Of a stretch of 64,000 bases of DNA, positions 30,656-38,171 are shown piece after piece. Every line of letters begins with the position of its first letter. Positions within the stretch are counted from its first letter, which is position 1. This DNA comes from a virus. The notes under the pieces were generated by a model. It did no database searches, had not been told where the DNA came from, and was given only the letters and a program-made list of their open reading frames with translations. The DNA lies in the IMG/VR virus record IMGVR_UViG_3300044979_000004, positions 25,200-89,199 of that record; one strand, given 5' to 3'. The position numbers were made by a program, and so were the translations under genes.

Positions 30656-31960
30656 ATGGCAGACGTATCGTATACGCTGGAAGAAGTCATAAGCAATATG
30701 AAGTGGTTTATTGAGCATTACGGCAAAGCCACTCGAAAGGAATACAGAGCAGCCGAAGCCAAAGGCGCTCTCCCAGAAAGTGTCTGGGGAAAGCACTTCA
30801 AGAGTTTCACGGAATTTAAGGAAGCAGCCTCAGCGGAGATTCCAAAGGTGTCCTCCGAAGAAGAGAAGCACGAATTTAAGGACAATGTGTGGAACGTTCA
30901 TATTCCACAAACTTCGATTCGCACCCTTCCGGAACTGTTGGAACATTGTAAGGTAGACACATCGATCTGGCGCGTTGAGAGGTTCATCGTCAACAAGTGG
31001 GAGATGGGCGCTAAGAATGCAGACGGAGATGTAATTGTTACTCCTTTGTTTCAAGTGAAGGCTACGCTCGTTCAGAAGGATGAGGTCATAGCGGCTCGTA
31101 AAGAAATCGAAGACTTGAAGGAAGAGGCAAAGAAGTTCGCACATGAACCGTTTGATGTTGTGAAGCTAAGTCCTCTACAGTTCTCCGGCAATTCTTTAGA
31201 GATTCTTATACCTGACCTTCATGCCGGTAAGTTCGCCTGGGGCAAGGAAACAGGTCATCAGGATTATGATACACCCACAGCAATTCAAACGTATGAACGT
31301 GCGTTGGATAACATTTTATCGCAAGCTGCACACTATGTCATAGACGAGATTGTACTAGGTGTTGGCAACGATCTGTTGAACTCAGATGATTACAACAGTC
31401 AGACGACAAAGGGAACTCTAGTCAACAGTGACACGAGGTATCAGAAAACTTACAAAGCTGTGAGACAGATGATTGTACGTGCTGTTGAGAAGTGCCGCAC
31501 TTACACAAAGAAGGTAGTCGTAAAGGTAATCCCTGGTAACCATGATACACAGTCGATGTTTACCTTGGGAGATTCCTTGGAATGTTGGTTCCACAATTAC
31601 AAGGATGTGGAAATTGACAACGCCCCGACGCCTCACAAGTTCTACACATGGGGAAAAGTTCTTCTAGGCTTTACCCACGGGGACAAAGGAAAGAAGGCCG
31701 ATTACGGAATTTGGATGGCCACAGAGCGTCCAGAAGATTTCGGCAAGTCCAAGTTTCGTGAGATTCATATTGGGCATACACATGGGTTGAAGGTAGATGA
31801 AAAGTTCGGAGTTAGAGTGCGAACATTTGCAGCCCTCTGTCCGCCCGATGCTTGGCACTCTGCGGAACACTTTGTAGGAAACTTGAGACAGGCTGAGGCA
31901 ATTGTCTGGAACAAGGAAGCAGGACGAATTGCGGAGTTTATCCATACGGAGCTAGACTAA
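30656..31960 (+). CDS. Calcineurin-like metallophosphoesterase (434 aa)
   Basis: Metal-binding motifs in order: PDLHAG (about residue 187), GVGNDLLNSDDYN, VIPGNHDTQS, FTHGDKG, and IGHTHG. These are the five blocks of the calcineurin-like family. The N-terminal about 170 residues are extra and helical, with YTLEEVISNMKWFIEHYG at the start. Phage members are often of unknown substrate; nucleic acid end or nucleotide phosphates are candidates. A one-mismatch palindrome overlaps codons 3-8. Start is ATG 30656 behind GGAGGCAG. Confidence 0.85.
   Translation: MADVSYTLEEVISNMKWFIEHYGKATRKEYRAAEAKGALPESVWGKHFKSFTEFKEAASAEIPKVSSEEEKHEFKDNVWNVHIPQTSIRTLPELLEHCKVDTSIWRVERFIVNKWEMGAKNADGDVIVTPLFQVKATLVQKDEVIAARKEIEDLKEEAKKFAHEPFDVVKLSPLQFSGNSLEILIPDLHAGKFAWGKETGHQDYDTPTAIQTYERALDNILSQAAHYVIDEIVLGVGNDLLNSDDYNSQTTKGTLVNSDTRYQKTYKAVRQMIVRAVEKCRTYTKKVVVKVIPGNHDTQSMFTLGDSLECWFHNYKDVEIDNAPTPHKFYTWGKVLLGFTHGDKGKKADYGIWMATERPEDFGKSKFREIHIGHTHGLKVDEKFGVRVRTFAALCPPDAWHSAEHFVGNLRQAEAIVWNKEAGRIAEFIHTELD
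30663..30677. repeat. Palindrome variant ACGTATCGTATACGC
   Basis: One mismatch from GCGTAT-N3-ATACGC, located at codons 3-8 of the phosphoesterase gene, near its start. Confidence 0.4.
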
Positions 31961-32145
31961 TGAGCTACAGTTTCCATACAGAAGAGGATTTATTTCCTTT
32001 GCAATATGCACGTCAGGGTGATATAGTCAAATTAGATGGACTCTGGTATCGTATCGAACGCAAGACGACTACAGCCGTTTCGTTGAGCCGGTATTATTGG
32101 TATCACCGACTCTGGGACCGGCTGACGAAAGGAAAGGAAGTATAA
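31960..32145 (+). CDS. Small protein (61 aa), tandem paralogue
   Basis: Overlaps the phosphoesterase stop by one base. Product EEDLFPLQYARQGDIVKLDG...YYWYHRLWDRL is related to the next gene product (LDLFPLKVN...VGEVFSIG...RIYDWALAAIG). Function unknown; the pair is likely a local duplication. Confidence 0.65.
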   Translation: MSYSFHTEEDLFPLQYARQGDIVKLDGLWYRIERKTTTAVSLSRYYWYHRLWDRLTKGKEV

Positions 32146-32360
32146 TGTTTTCACCCTTGGATTTGTTTCCATTGAAAGTGAACGCTACATTCCCGTTTGC
32201 CGATGTGAATGTAGGTGAGGTTTTCAGCATTGGAACCGAGCGATACAAACTTCTTAGCAGGAATGCGTGCAGCGTTCGCCTGCTCCAATGGTTCAGAATT
32301 TATGATTGGGCATTAGCAGCAATCGGGAGGAAAGTTGTCGAATCGTCAAGAAAGATTTAA
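32145..32360 (+). CDS. Small protein (71 aa), tandem paralogue
   Basis: The start is ATG 32145 overlapping the previous stop, with GGAAAGGAAG upstream; the frame extends back to 32097 inside the previous gene. It shares the DLFPL...GEVFSIG...LLQWFRIYDWAL pattern with the 31960 product. No family is recognised. Confidence 0.65.
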   Translation: MFSPLDLFPLKVNATFPFADVNVGEVFSIGTERYKLLSRNACSVRLLQWFRIYDWALAAIGRKVVESSRKI

Positions 32361-32772
32361 CAGTCCATATCCAGACGGAGGCCCGCACGGTTTTGCGGTA
32401 GCTACCGGACAATTACAGTTGCAGCAACAGAAGCCGACAAAAGGCAAGTATCTGCCAACAGACCCGGCAGCAAGAAAGAAGATTCCATTGTTCTCTGGAC
32501 TCATGAAGTATTTTCCCGACGCGCTCGTAGCGGTAGCCAAGGTATCTCAGGCTGGAAATGATCAGCACAATCCGGGCGAAAAATTGCACTGGAGCAGAGA
32601 TAAATCTTCAGACCATGAAGACACTCTTATGCGTCATCTTTTGGAGTCCGGTGAAGTTGATGTGGACGGCCACAGGCATTCAGCTAAGATGGCGTGGCGT
32701 GCTCTAGCCACTCTTCAGTTAGAGATTGAAGCGGCGGAAGGTAAAGGAGAACAAAGTGCCAGCGAAAAGTAG
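32335..32772 (+). CDS. dATP/dGTP pyrophosphohydrolase-like protein (DUF5664 type)
   Basis: TTG start at 32335 with GGGAGG upstream, overlapping the previous gene. Motifs KKIPLFSGLMKYFPDALVAV, HNPGEKLHWSRD, and DTLMRHLLESGEVDVDGHRH then AWRALATLQLEIE match the all-alpha pyrophosphohydrolase family that includes MazZ, the dGTP-cleaving enzyme of 2-aminoadenine phages. No PurZ is visible here, so a general dNTP-pool role is as likely. The family call is from memory of motif order. Confidence 0.75.
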   Translation: MSNRQERFNSPYPDGGPHGFAVATGQLQLQQQKPTKGKYLPTDPAARKKIPLFSGLMKYFPDALVAVAKVSQAGNDQHNPGEKLHWSRDKSSDHEDTLMRHLLESGEVDVDGHRHSAKMAWRALATLQLEIEAAEGKGEQSASEK

Positions 32773-32902
32773 AGCACAGGTCGGTTTCATCATGAGTAAC
32801 CCTGAGAAGTTTGGCGGGAAGAAGAAAGCTCTTAACGAGTGGGTGAAGCCCACAAAAGGGAAGAAACTTCCCAAGAAGGTAAAAAGTGGAAAAGGCAAGT
32901 AG
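32756..32902 (+). CDS. Small basic protein (48 aa), MPAKSxAQ type
   Basis: GTG start at 32756 after AAAGGAGAACAAA, overlapping the previous stop. MPAKSRAQVGFIMSNPEKFG begins like a widespread family of tiny phage proteins (MPAKSKAQ...). The rest is Lys-rich (KKLPKKVKSGKGK), suggesting nucleic-acid binding. Confidence 0.65.
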   Translation: MPAKSRAQVGFIMSNPEKFGGKKKALNEWVKPTKGKKLPKKVKSGKGK

Positions 32903-33074
32903 TCAACCAAGAGCCAACAACGAGCAAGGTGGATGGTCGGTTTTTGAAAAGTGGGCAGGAATGAAGTGGTTCTCAAACGGACCCTTACTGCCGCCTTGTG
33001 AGGAGAAGGAAAATGTCCCAATCACCAACGGAACTAGCAAAACTGGAAGCAAGCGCCCAAAGCGTCGTAAGTAA
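32886..33074 (+). CDS. Possible small protein (62 aa)
   Basis: GTG start 32886 after AAGGTAAAAA. The product overlaps the next gene by 62 bases in another frame and ends in a basic run KRPKRRK. It would fill the 110-base gap at 32903-33012. The overlap makes it doubtful. Confidence 0.35.
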   Translation: MEKASSQPRANNEQGGWSVFEKWAGMKWFSNGPLLPPCEEKENVPITNGTSKTGSKRPKRRK

Positions 33075-33765
33075 CTCAACCTCGTGGATTTTGCAGCATG
33101 AGCGGTTGATCATCATTGTTTTAGTCCTGGCCTTGTTAGGATGGGGGACTGAGAAAGCGTTCGACCTTGTAGCGAGTCGCGATAAGCAGGCGGCTACACT
33201 GACCGCGCAGACCCTCGCGGCACAGCAACAGAAGGATCAGGAGTTGAGTCAAGCTGTAGCACAAACTACGGCCCAATATCAAGCCCTGGTACAGACGTTG
33301 ACACAACAGAACACACAGTTGGCTACGGCTGTATCCGCAAGAAACAAAGCGTTGACCGTTCAGCAAACTACTGACACCACGCTGACGCCATCGCAGCTAA
33401 CGGATAGATGGGCGAATTTAGCGAAAGTGGACTCCGGCAAAATCGCTGTGTCCGGAGATACGATTGTGGTTACCCCTGATGCGGCTTTGGATACAGTGCA
33501 GCAACTAGAACAAGTTCCAGTGTTGACGTTAAATCTTGAGGATGAAACTACTCAGCTAACCAACACCAAGAGTGAACTGGCAAGTGCAAATCAAGCTATC
33601 GGCCAACAGAAAGCAGATATCACCGGACTGACCGCGCAGATCGCAGATCAAAAGAAAGCTGACGCAACAGAGCTGGCTGCGGAAAAAGCGGCAGCTCGTA
33701 AGAGCAAGTTGAAGTGGTTTGGTGCAGGATTCGTAGCAGGATTCATTGCGGGGCACATATGGTAA
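33013..33765 (+). CDS. Membrane protein with long coiled coil (250 aa)
   Basis: ATG 33013 is preferred, with GAGGAGAAGG upstream; an in-frame GTG at 32998 lies on that ribosome site. A membrane segment at about residues 31-47 (LIIIVLVLALLGWG) is followed by Gln/Thr/Ala-rich coiled coil, and a second hydrophobic segment WFGAGFVAGFIAGHIW ends the protein. The layout, a rod between two membrane-active ends, fits a unimolecular spanin or envelope-spanning lysis protein; this is inference. Confidence 0.6.
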   Translation: MSQSPTELAKLEASAQSVVSNSTSWILQHERLIIIVLVLALLGWGTEKAFDLVASRDKQAATLTAQTLAAQQQKDQELSQAVAQTTAQYQALVQTLTQQNTQLATAVSARNKALTVQQTTDTTLTPSQLTDRWANLAKVDSGKIAVSGDTIVVTPDAALDTVQQLEQVPVLTLNLEDETTQLTNTKSELASANQAIGQQKADITGLTAQIADQKKADATELAAEKAAARKSKLKWFGAGFVAGFIAGHIW

Positions 33766-33917
33766 GTTCAAAACGCCATCTGTTTCCTTGGTATAAAATT
33801 GTTTGGAACCTCATTTGGGTTTTGCCTCTACTAATTAGCTTTAGCCTATTGTATATCTGTGTGCTATGTGCTCAGGGGCCTAGACGGGCAAATGAGGTAA
33901 AGAATTCAATATGGTAG
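33759..33917 (+). CDS. Single-TM small membrane protein (52 aa)
   Basis: ATG 33759 overlaps the end of the previous gene. Residues about 13-38 (IVWNLIWVLPLLISFSLLYI) are a membrane helix, with a basic C-terminal part. Close to the endolysin gene, so a holin or antiholin is possible. Confidence 0.55.
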   Translation: MVSSKRHLFPWYKIVWNLIWVLPLLISFSLLYICVLCAQGPRRANEVKNSIW

Positions 33918-34099
33918 AAATCAAGGCAACCATAGGACAATATGCCGATTATTTTGATACTGGAATGTGGTCTATGAAAGATGGGAACATGGTTGGACCA
34001 GAAGATTTGACTATGCGACAGTTAAGGGACTTTCTACTAGCAAGTGGTGGCTGTGTTTATCTTGGTAAGGATAATAGATTTCATTGGATACCAAAGTAG
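33911..34099 (+). CDS. Hypothetical protein (62 aa)
   Basis: Starts inside the end of the previous gene. MVEIKATIGQYADYFDTGMW and PEDLTMRQLRDFLLASGGCV show a small mixed alpha/beta protein. It is the last protein gene before the tRNA array. No family is recognised. Confidence 0.6.
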   Translation: MVEIKATIGQYADYFDTGMWSMKDGNMVGPEDLTMRQLRDFLLASGGCVYLGKDNRFHWIPK

Positions 34100-34107
34100 T
34101 TAAATGT

Positions 34108-34183
34108 GGGTTAGTAGCTCAATTGGGAGAGCATTCCCCTTGCACGGGAACGGTTGCAGGTTCGATGCCTGTCTGATCCACCA
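34108..34183 (+). tRNA. tRNA-Ala (anticodon TGC)
   Basis: Acceptor GGGTTAG/CTGATCC, D-arm GCTC...GAGC, anticodon arm TTCCC-CTTGCAC-GGGAA with TGC, T-arm GCAGG-TTCGATG-CCTGT, encoded CCA. Complete cloverleaf. Confidence 0.92.
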
Positions 34184-34308
34184 AAGTTACGAATGGTCGC
34201 CGCTGAGAGGGCACTCCGATGCGGCCTAAGACGAGCAAAGCGTCTGCCATTTCAGCGGCACGCCGGAACACTGTGATTTGCAGTCATAAGATTCGGCATG
34301 TCGTGTTT
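34184..34308 (+). ncRNA. Structured gap of 125 nt in the tRNA array
   Basis: GCCGCTGA (34199-34206) pairs with TCAGCGGC (34252-34259); inside, GGCA pairs with TGCC (34210-34213/34245-34248) and GACG with CGTC. A second element CACG-GCCGGA (34259-34267) pairs with TTCGGC...CGTG (34292-34305), holding an ACTG/CAGT hairpin. No tRNA cloverleaf fits on either strand. Tentatively a small RNA or a decayed tRNA. Confidence 0.45.
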
Positions 34309-34383
34309 AGTCGCCTAGCTCAGAGGCAGAGCATCGCACCTACACTGCGAGGGTCGAGATTTCGAAATTCTCGGTGACTACCA
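34309..34383 (+). tRNA. tRNA-Val (anticodon TAC)
   Basis: Acceptor AGTCGCC/GGTGACT, D-arm GCTC...GAGC, anticodon arm TCGCA-CCTACAC-TGCGA with TAC, encoded CCA. Position 33 is C and not the near-universal T, and one T-stem pair is mismatched. Confidence 0.82.
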
Positions 34384-34436
34384 ATTTGGAACATAAACGT
34401 TCCATAACAGCCGTTAACGTAACATTTATGTTACAC

Positions 34437-34510
34437 TCGCAGTTCGTCCAACGGCAGGACAGCGGACTTTGACTCCGTGAATCAAAGTTCGAATCTTTGA
34501 CTGCGGGCCA
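34437..34510 (+). tRNA. tRNA-Gln (anticodon TTG)
   Basis: Acceptor TCGCAGT/ACTGCGG, D-arm GTCC...GGAC, anticodon arm GCGGA-CTTTGAC-TCCGT with TTG, T-arm CAAAG-TTCGAAT-CTTTG, encoded CCA. Confidence 0.9.
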
Positions 34511-34518
34511 TGTTTTAA

Positions 34519-34593
34519 GCGGGATTAGTGTTAGTGGTAGCAAGCTAGTCTTCCAAACTAGAAGGGTCAGTCCGAGTCTGACATTCCGCTCCA
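34519..34593 (+). tRNA. tRNA-Gly (anticodon TCC)
   Basis: Acceptor GCGGGAT/ATTCCGC, anticodon arm CTAGT-CTTCCAA-ACTAG with TCC, T-arm GTCAG-TCCGAGT-CTGAC (TC in place of TT), encoded CCA. Confidence 0.9.
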
Positions 34594-34604
34594 ATTCAGA
34601 TTTC

Positions 34605-34680
34605 GCCTCTGTAGTTCAGTTGGTAGAGCATCGGTTTTGTAAACCGAATGTCGCCCGTTCGATCCGGGCCGGAGGCTCCA
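34605..34680 (+). tRNA. tRNA-Thr (anticodon TGT)
   Basis: Acceptor GCCTCTG/CGGAGGC, D-arm GTTC...GAGC, anticodon arm TCGGT-TTTGTAA-ACCGA with TGT, T-arm GCCCG-TTCGATC-CGGGC, encoded CCA. Confidence 0.93.
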
Positions 34681-34689
34681 GTTTCACAC

Positions 34690-34765
34690 AGGTTCATGGT
34701 CTAACGGCTATGATGCGCGTCTCCAAAACGCTGCGGTTACGGTTCGAATCCGTATGAGCCTGCCA
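34690..34765 (+). tRNA. tRNA-Trp (anticodon CCA)
   Basis: Acceptor AGGTTCA/TGAGCCT, anticodon loop CTCCAAA with CCA on a GCGT/ACGC stem, T-arm TACGG-TTCGAAT-CCGTA, encoded CCA. Confidence 0.9.
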
Positions 34766-34781
34766 AAAGATTAGGAGGAAC

Positions 34782-35402
34782 ATGCAACCAGTAATTATTG
34801 ATCTATCCCATTACAACGGAGTGGTAGACTTCAACAAGGTAAAAGCAGACGGAATCGAAGCTGTGATCCTCAAGGCAACCCAGGGAACGTCTATGACAGA
34901 TTCCAAGCTAGCCTCAAATGCTTTGGCGGCGAGAGCGGCTGGCTTGCTGATTGGAGCATATCACTACGGAGTGGCCGGTGACCCAGAAGCCCAGGCGGAA
35001 TACTTTTTGTCAGCTATCGCGCAAATTGATACAGTTGATACATTCCTTGCTGTCCTAGACTTTGAACGTGGTACATCTAATATGAGTCTAGCCGATGCCA
35101 AGACATTTCTCGACACGGTTCAGGGGAAGATGGGAGTTGTCCCAACTCTCTACACAGGCGAATACCTAAAGAGCTTCGGCAAGCAGTCAACCCTTCTCGG
35201 ATACCCCCTCTGGTTGTCAGAATACGGCCCTCAGGCTAAGCTGCCTGCCGGTTTTGACACTTGGACCTTCTGGCAGTTTACGAACGGCGTTGTAGGCCCT
35301 CTACCGCACACTATTAACGGCGTTACGGGCATTGTTGACATCAGTTATTTCAACGGCACGGTAGACGAACTCAAGGCGTTTTGGGCAGCACACTCTTCAT
35401 AG
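34782..35402 (+). CDS. GH25 muramidase endolysin (206 aa)
   Basis: VIIDLSHYNGVVDFNKVKADG at the N-terminus is the GH25 signature with Asp7; LAVLDFERG supplies the catalytic acid pair (Asp93, Glu95); YTGEYLKSFG and WTFWQFTNG complete the barrel. The length is a bare catalytic domain without binding module or signal peptide, so export would need a holin. It follows the tRNA array with AGGAGGAAC before the ATG and is closed by a terminator. Confidence 0.9.
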   Translation: MQPVIIDLSHYNGVVDFNKVKADGIEAVILKATQGTSMTDSKLASNALAARAAGLLIGAYHYGVAGDPEAQAEYFLSAIAQIDTVDTFLAVLDFERGTSNMSLADAKTFLDTVQGKMGVVPTLYTGEYLKSFGKQSTLLGYPLWLSEYGPQAKLPAGFDTWTFWQFTNGVVGPLPHTINGVTGIVDISYFNGTVDELKAFWAAHSS

Positions 35403-35425
35403 TCTCACTAGGCGGTAACATTTAA

Positions 35426-35468
35426 CCCCAGTCCTCTGATAAAGGATTGGGGTTTCTTGTCTTTTTGG
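35426..35468 (+). terminator. Intrinsic terminator after the endolysin
   Basis: CCCCAGTCCT (35426-35435) pairs with AGGATTGGGG (35443-35452), one G-T pair, followed by TTTCTTGTCTTTTT. Confidence 0.82.
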
Positions 35469-35498
35469 TAACACATAGTAAACAATACGGGGAAACAA

Positions 35499-37145
35499 TT
35501 GAAACATAAAATGTCAACGTTCGCAAGAACGATCACTGAACAAAAATACTCAGACACCAAGCCAGATGGAAGTAAAGAGACTTGGGCAGATATCGCACAC
35601 AGAGTTGCTACTAACGTACTGAAATCAATCAACGCACCACAGGAACAGATAGATATAACTGAAAGACTTATTTTAGAGAGGAAGTTTATCCCAGGAGGAC
35701 GGTATTTGTATGCGTCCGGCAGACCATTCCATCAGGTTCAGAATTGCTTGCTGATGAGAGCGGAGGATAGCAGGGAAGGATGGGCAGACCATCTCCACAA
35801 GTGCGCCATGGCTCTTATGACAGGCGCAGGCATCGGAATCACTTACGGCCTTGTACGGCCTCGTGGTGCGGTAATTAAACGCACAGGTGGACTAGCTACC
35901 GGGCCTATCGCCCTCATGCAGATTACAAACGAGTGTGGACGCGGGATCATGCAAGGCGGCAGTCGTCGCTCGGCAATCTGGGCCGGACTTCCCTGGTGGC
36001 ATAAAGACGTTATGGAGTTTATCGGACTGAAGAACTGGTCACCGGAAGTACGGGCACTTAAGGCTAAGGACTTCAATTTCCCGGCCACAATGGATATGAC
36101 GAACATATCGGTTCAGCTAGACGATGAGTTTTTCAAAGCGTATCACGATACGCAGCATGACAAGCATCAATGGGCCTCGGACGTGTACTGGGCTGTTGTC
36201 CAACAAATGCTTAAAACCGCAGAACCAGGATTCAGCATTGACTGCGGAAAGAATGCTGGTGAAGATTTAAGGAACGCTTGTACTGAGGTTACTAGTTATG
36301 ATGATTCCGATATTTGTAACCTTGGTAGTATTAATATGGCTAACATCTCGTCATTGGAGGAAATGAACGAGGCAACTAAGTATGGAACTGAATTCCTGCT
36401 AGCCGGTACATTGTACAGCGACATTCCATATGACAAGGTAGGGGAGATTCGGGAGAAGAACCGCCGCCTCGGATTAGGCTTGATGGGACTGCACGAATGG
36501 TTATTGAAGAAAGGATATGACTATGCCGGAAACGAAGAACTTGAGACGTATCTTAACGTCTATACGCAGAGCGGCATTATCGCGAATGCCCTGGCGGACA
36601 AACTTGGTATCAGCAGGCCAGTTAAAACACGAGCCATCGCTCCAACCGGAACAATTGGAATTATTGCGGAAACTACTACGGGAATGGAGCCGATCTTCTG
36701 CGTAGCTCTTAAGAGACGATATCTGGACGGGAACGTGTGGAAATATCAGTACGTCATCGACCCCACAGCCAAGCGCCTGATTGAGAGTGGTGTTGATCCG
36801 GACACTATTGAGGATGCCTACACCTTAGCCAAGAACGTTGAAAAGCGTGTAGCGTTCCAAGCATGGCTACAGAAATTCGTAGACCACTCGATTAGCAGTA
36901 CGATTAACTTACCGGCATGGGGAACCGAGTACAATAACGAAAGCACTGTGCAAAGTTTTGGGGACATGCTGATCAAATACCTGCCCGATCTTAGAGGGAT
37001 AACGTGCTACCCTGATGGCGCAAGAGGCGGACAGCCACTCACGCCGGTCAAGTACGCGACGGCAATGAAACACGAGGGAGAGATTTTTATAGAGGCAATG
37101 GATATTTGTGAATTAAGCAAGGGCGGGGGTGCATGTGGTTCGTGA
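35499..37145 (+). CDS. nrdJ: Class II (adenosylcobalamin-dependent) ribonucleotide reductase
   Basis: Active-site blocks: VQNCLL with Cys83, DLRNACTEV (Asn-x-Cys-x-Glu, Cys about residue 264), and the PTGTIG loop near residue 382 followed by AETTTGMEPIF. The end SKGGGACGS carries the terminal Cys used for re-reduction. No ATP-cone is present at the N-terminus and no small subunit gene is nearby, both as expected of the B12-dependent class. TTG start 35499 after GGGGAAACAA; ATG 35511 is the alternative. It makes dNTPs for replication. The 3' end overlaps an HNH gene. Confidence 0.85.
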   Translation: MKHKMSTFARTITEQKYSDTKPDGSKETWADIAHRVATNVLKSINAPQEQIDITERLILERKFIPGGRYLYASGRPFHQVQNCLLMRAEDSREGWADHLHKCAMALMTGAGIGITYGLVRPRGAVIKRTGGLATGPIALMQITNECGRGIMQGGSRRSAIWAGLPWWHKDVMEFIGLKNWSPEVRALKAKDFNFPATMDMTNISVQLDDEFFKAYHDTQHDKHQWASDVYWAVVQQMLKTAEPGFSIDCGKNAGEDLRNACTEVTSYDDSDICNLGSINMANISSLEEMNEATKYGTEFLLAGTLYSDIPYDKVGEIREKNRRLGLGLMGLHEWLLKKGYDYAGNEELETYLNVYTQSGIIANALADKLGISRPVKTRAIAPTGTIGIIAETTTGMEPIFCVALKRRYLDGNVWKYQYVIDPTAKRLIESGVDPDTIEDAYTLAKNVEKRVAFQAWLQKFVDHSISSTINLPAWGTEYNNESTVQSFGDMLIKYLPDLRGITCYPDGARGGQPLTPVKYATAMKHEGEIFIEAMDICELSKGGGACGS

Positions 37146-37707
37146 GTGCTTGGTACAAAATTGTGAAAAGGCACACAAATCTCGTGGGCTTTGTGCAACA
37201 CATTACGAGCACTGGTACAGACATGGAAGATACGTTCATTTAGTGCTTCCTAAGACCGTCCGTAAAGTATGTAGTATAGAAGGGTGCTATCAGCTAGCAG
37301 ACGCTAAAACCATGTGTCCACCACATTACCGAAGATGGAGGCGTGACCAAGGCCTAGATCAGAAACAGACTAAAGAGTATGCTGCTAAATTTCAACGAAC
37401 TTTACAAGGCAGGTGGACAGCACTTAAGCAAGCAGCAAAGAATAAAGATTTAGGATTCAACATCACAAAGGAGCAGCATCGATATTTGCTATCTCTTCCT
37501 TGCGAGTATTGTAAGGAATCTCTTAATGAAACAGGACACGCTTTAGATAGAAAAGATAGTACTGTTGGCTATCTTTTCACAAATGTAGTCCCGTGCTGCT
37601 ATAATTGCAATAAGATTAAAAATGACATACTAACTTACGAAGAAATGTTAGCCGCCATGGAAGCAGTTTTAGAAGTTAGAGCAAAGAATAACCCCTCCAA
37701 AACATAG
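37129..37707 (+). CDS. HNH endonuclease with two N-terminal Cys/His fingers (192 aa)
   Basis: GTG start at 37129 (37135 possible) overlaps the reductase end. Two fingers of the form C-x4-C...GLCATHY and C-x4-C...TMCPPHYRRW precede the nuclease part: CEYCKESL, HALDRKDSTVGY, CCYNCN. The finger type is shared with the 10495 nuclease. It is a homing-type insertion at the 3' end of the reductase gene. Its stop lies in the loop of a hairpin. Confidence 0.83.
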   Translation: MHVVRECLVQNCEKAHKSRGLCATHYEHWYRHGRYVHLVLPKTVRKVCSIEGCYQLADAKTMCPPHYRRWRRDQGLDQKQTKEYAAKFQRTLQGRWTALKQAAKNKDLGFNITKEQHRYLLSLPCEYCKESLNETGHALDRKDSTVGYLFTNVVPCCYNCNKIKNDILTYEEMLAAMEAVLEVRAKNNPSKT

Positions 37708-37720
37708 AAGGGGTATTTGA
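37691..37720 (+). terminator. Weak hairpin terminator at the end of the plus arm
   Basis: ACCCCT (37691-37696) pairs with AGGGGT (37709-37714), followed by ATTT. It overlaps the HNH stop codon. A stronger hairpin follows at 37744. Confidence 0.5.
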
Positions 37721-37743
37721 GAGTTGTGGAAGTTAGGAATAAG

Positions 37744-37776
37744 AGGCCGGGTTAAACCCCGGCCTTATCTTTCTTG
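37744..37776. terminator. Terminator between the convergent arms
   Basis: AGGCCGGG (37744-37751) and CCCGGCCT (37758-37765) form a GC-rich stem with loop TTAAAC, followed on the plus strand by TATCTTTCTT. The minus-strand DHH gene's stop codon (37752-37754) lies in the loop. It may stop transcription from both sides, though the minus side has only CTTATT. Confidence 0.75.
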
Positions 37777-38171
37777 GTGAGTACTCGATCCTCCACGTAG
37801 CCAATAATGCTAGGAACTAGTTTGGTCGGATGGAAGTAATCCCAGGACAGGTATGCGCCGGAGTGCGACATGTCGAATGTGCCGAAAACCTTACTGTCCC
37901 TATCCATAAGAAGCTCTTGCAGATCGGCTTCCGCTGTCTTGTGATGATCCAGCACTGTGATTTTAGTGGCCTTCGATGCCAGTTCCAACATGACCGGCTT
38001 CTTGTAACTGAAGTCCAACATGTATACTTCGCGCCCCGTAACGTCCGGTGGAGGGTTGCCGTGGATGGCCGGGTAGAATTCCCAGTCAGGGTGTGCCAGC
38101 CAACATGCCCAAGCTGCGGTAAACCCGTCCTGGCATGGGCTATGATAGATTACTAGCGGTTTGTTATTCAT
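37752..38171 (-). CDS. DHH-family phosphoesterase, apparently C-terminally short (139 aa)
   Basis: VIYHSPCQDGFTAAW at the N-terminus, VYMLDFSYK, ITVLDHHKTA (the DHH motif) and GAYLSWDYF are the N-terminal domain blocks of DHH phosphoesterases. The protein breaks off at GYVEDRVLT, where relatives continue with EDRDLW and a DHHA1 domain, so about half the usual length is missing. The stop is in the loop of the convergent terminator. It could be a truncated remnant or a minimal enzyme. Confidence 0.72.
   Translation of the reverse strand: MNNKPLVIYHSPCQDGFTAAWACWLAHPDWEFYPAIHGNPPPDVTGREVYMLDFSYKKPVMLELASKATKITVLDHHKTAEADLQELLMDRDSKVFGTFDMSHSGAYLSWDYFHPTKLVPSIIGYVEDRVLTKKDKAGV

Noticed and set aside
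34262-34300. tRNA-Cys or second tRNA-Ala in the array gap
   Set aside because: An anticodon-like arm with TGC (plus strand) or GCA (minus strand) can be drawn, but no D-arm, T-arm or acceptor stem fits.
36138-36153. GCGTAT-CACG-ATACGC in the ribonucleotide reductase gene
   Set aside because: The spacer is 4 and not 3 bases, which shifts the two arms relative to each other on the helix; not counted as a copy of the palindrome.
35499-37145. Intein in the ribonucleotide reductase gene
   Set aside because: The active-site blocks are at normal spacing with no inserted domain.
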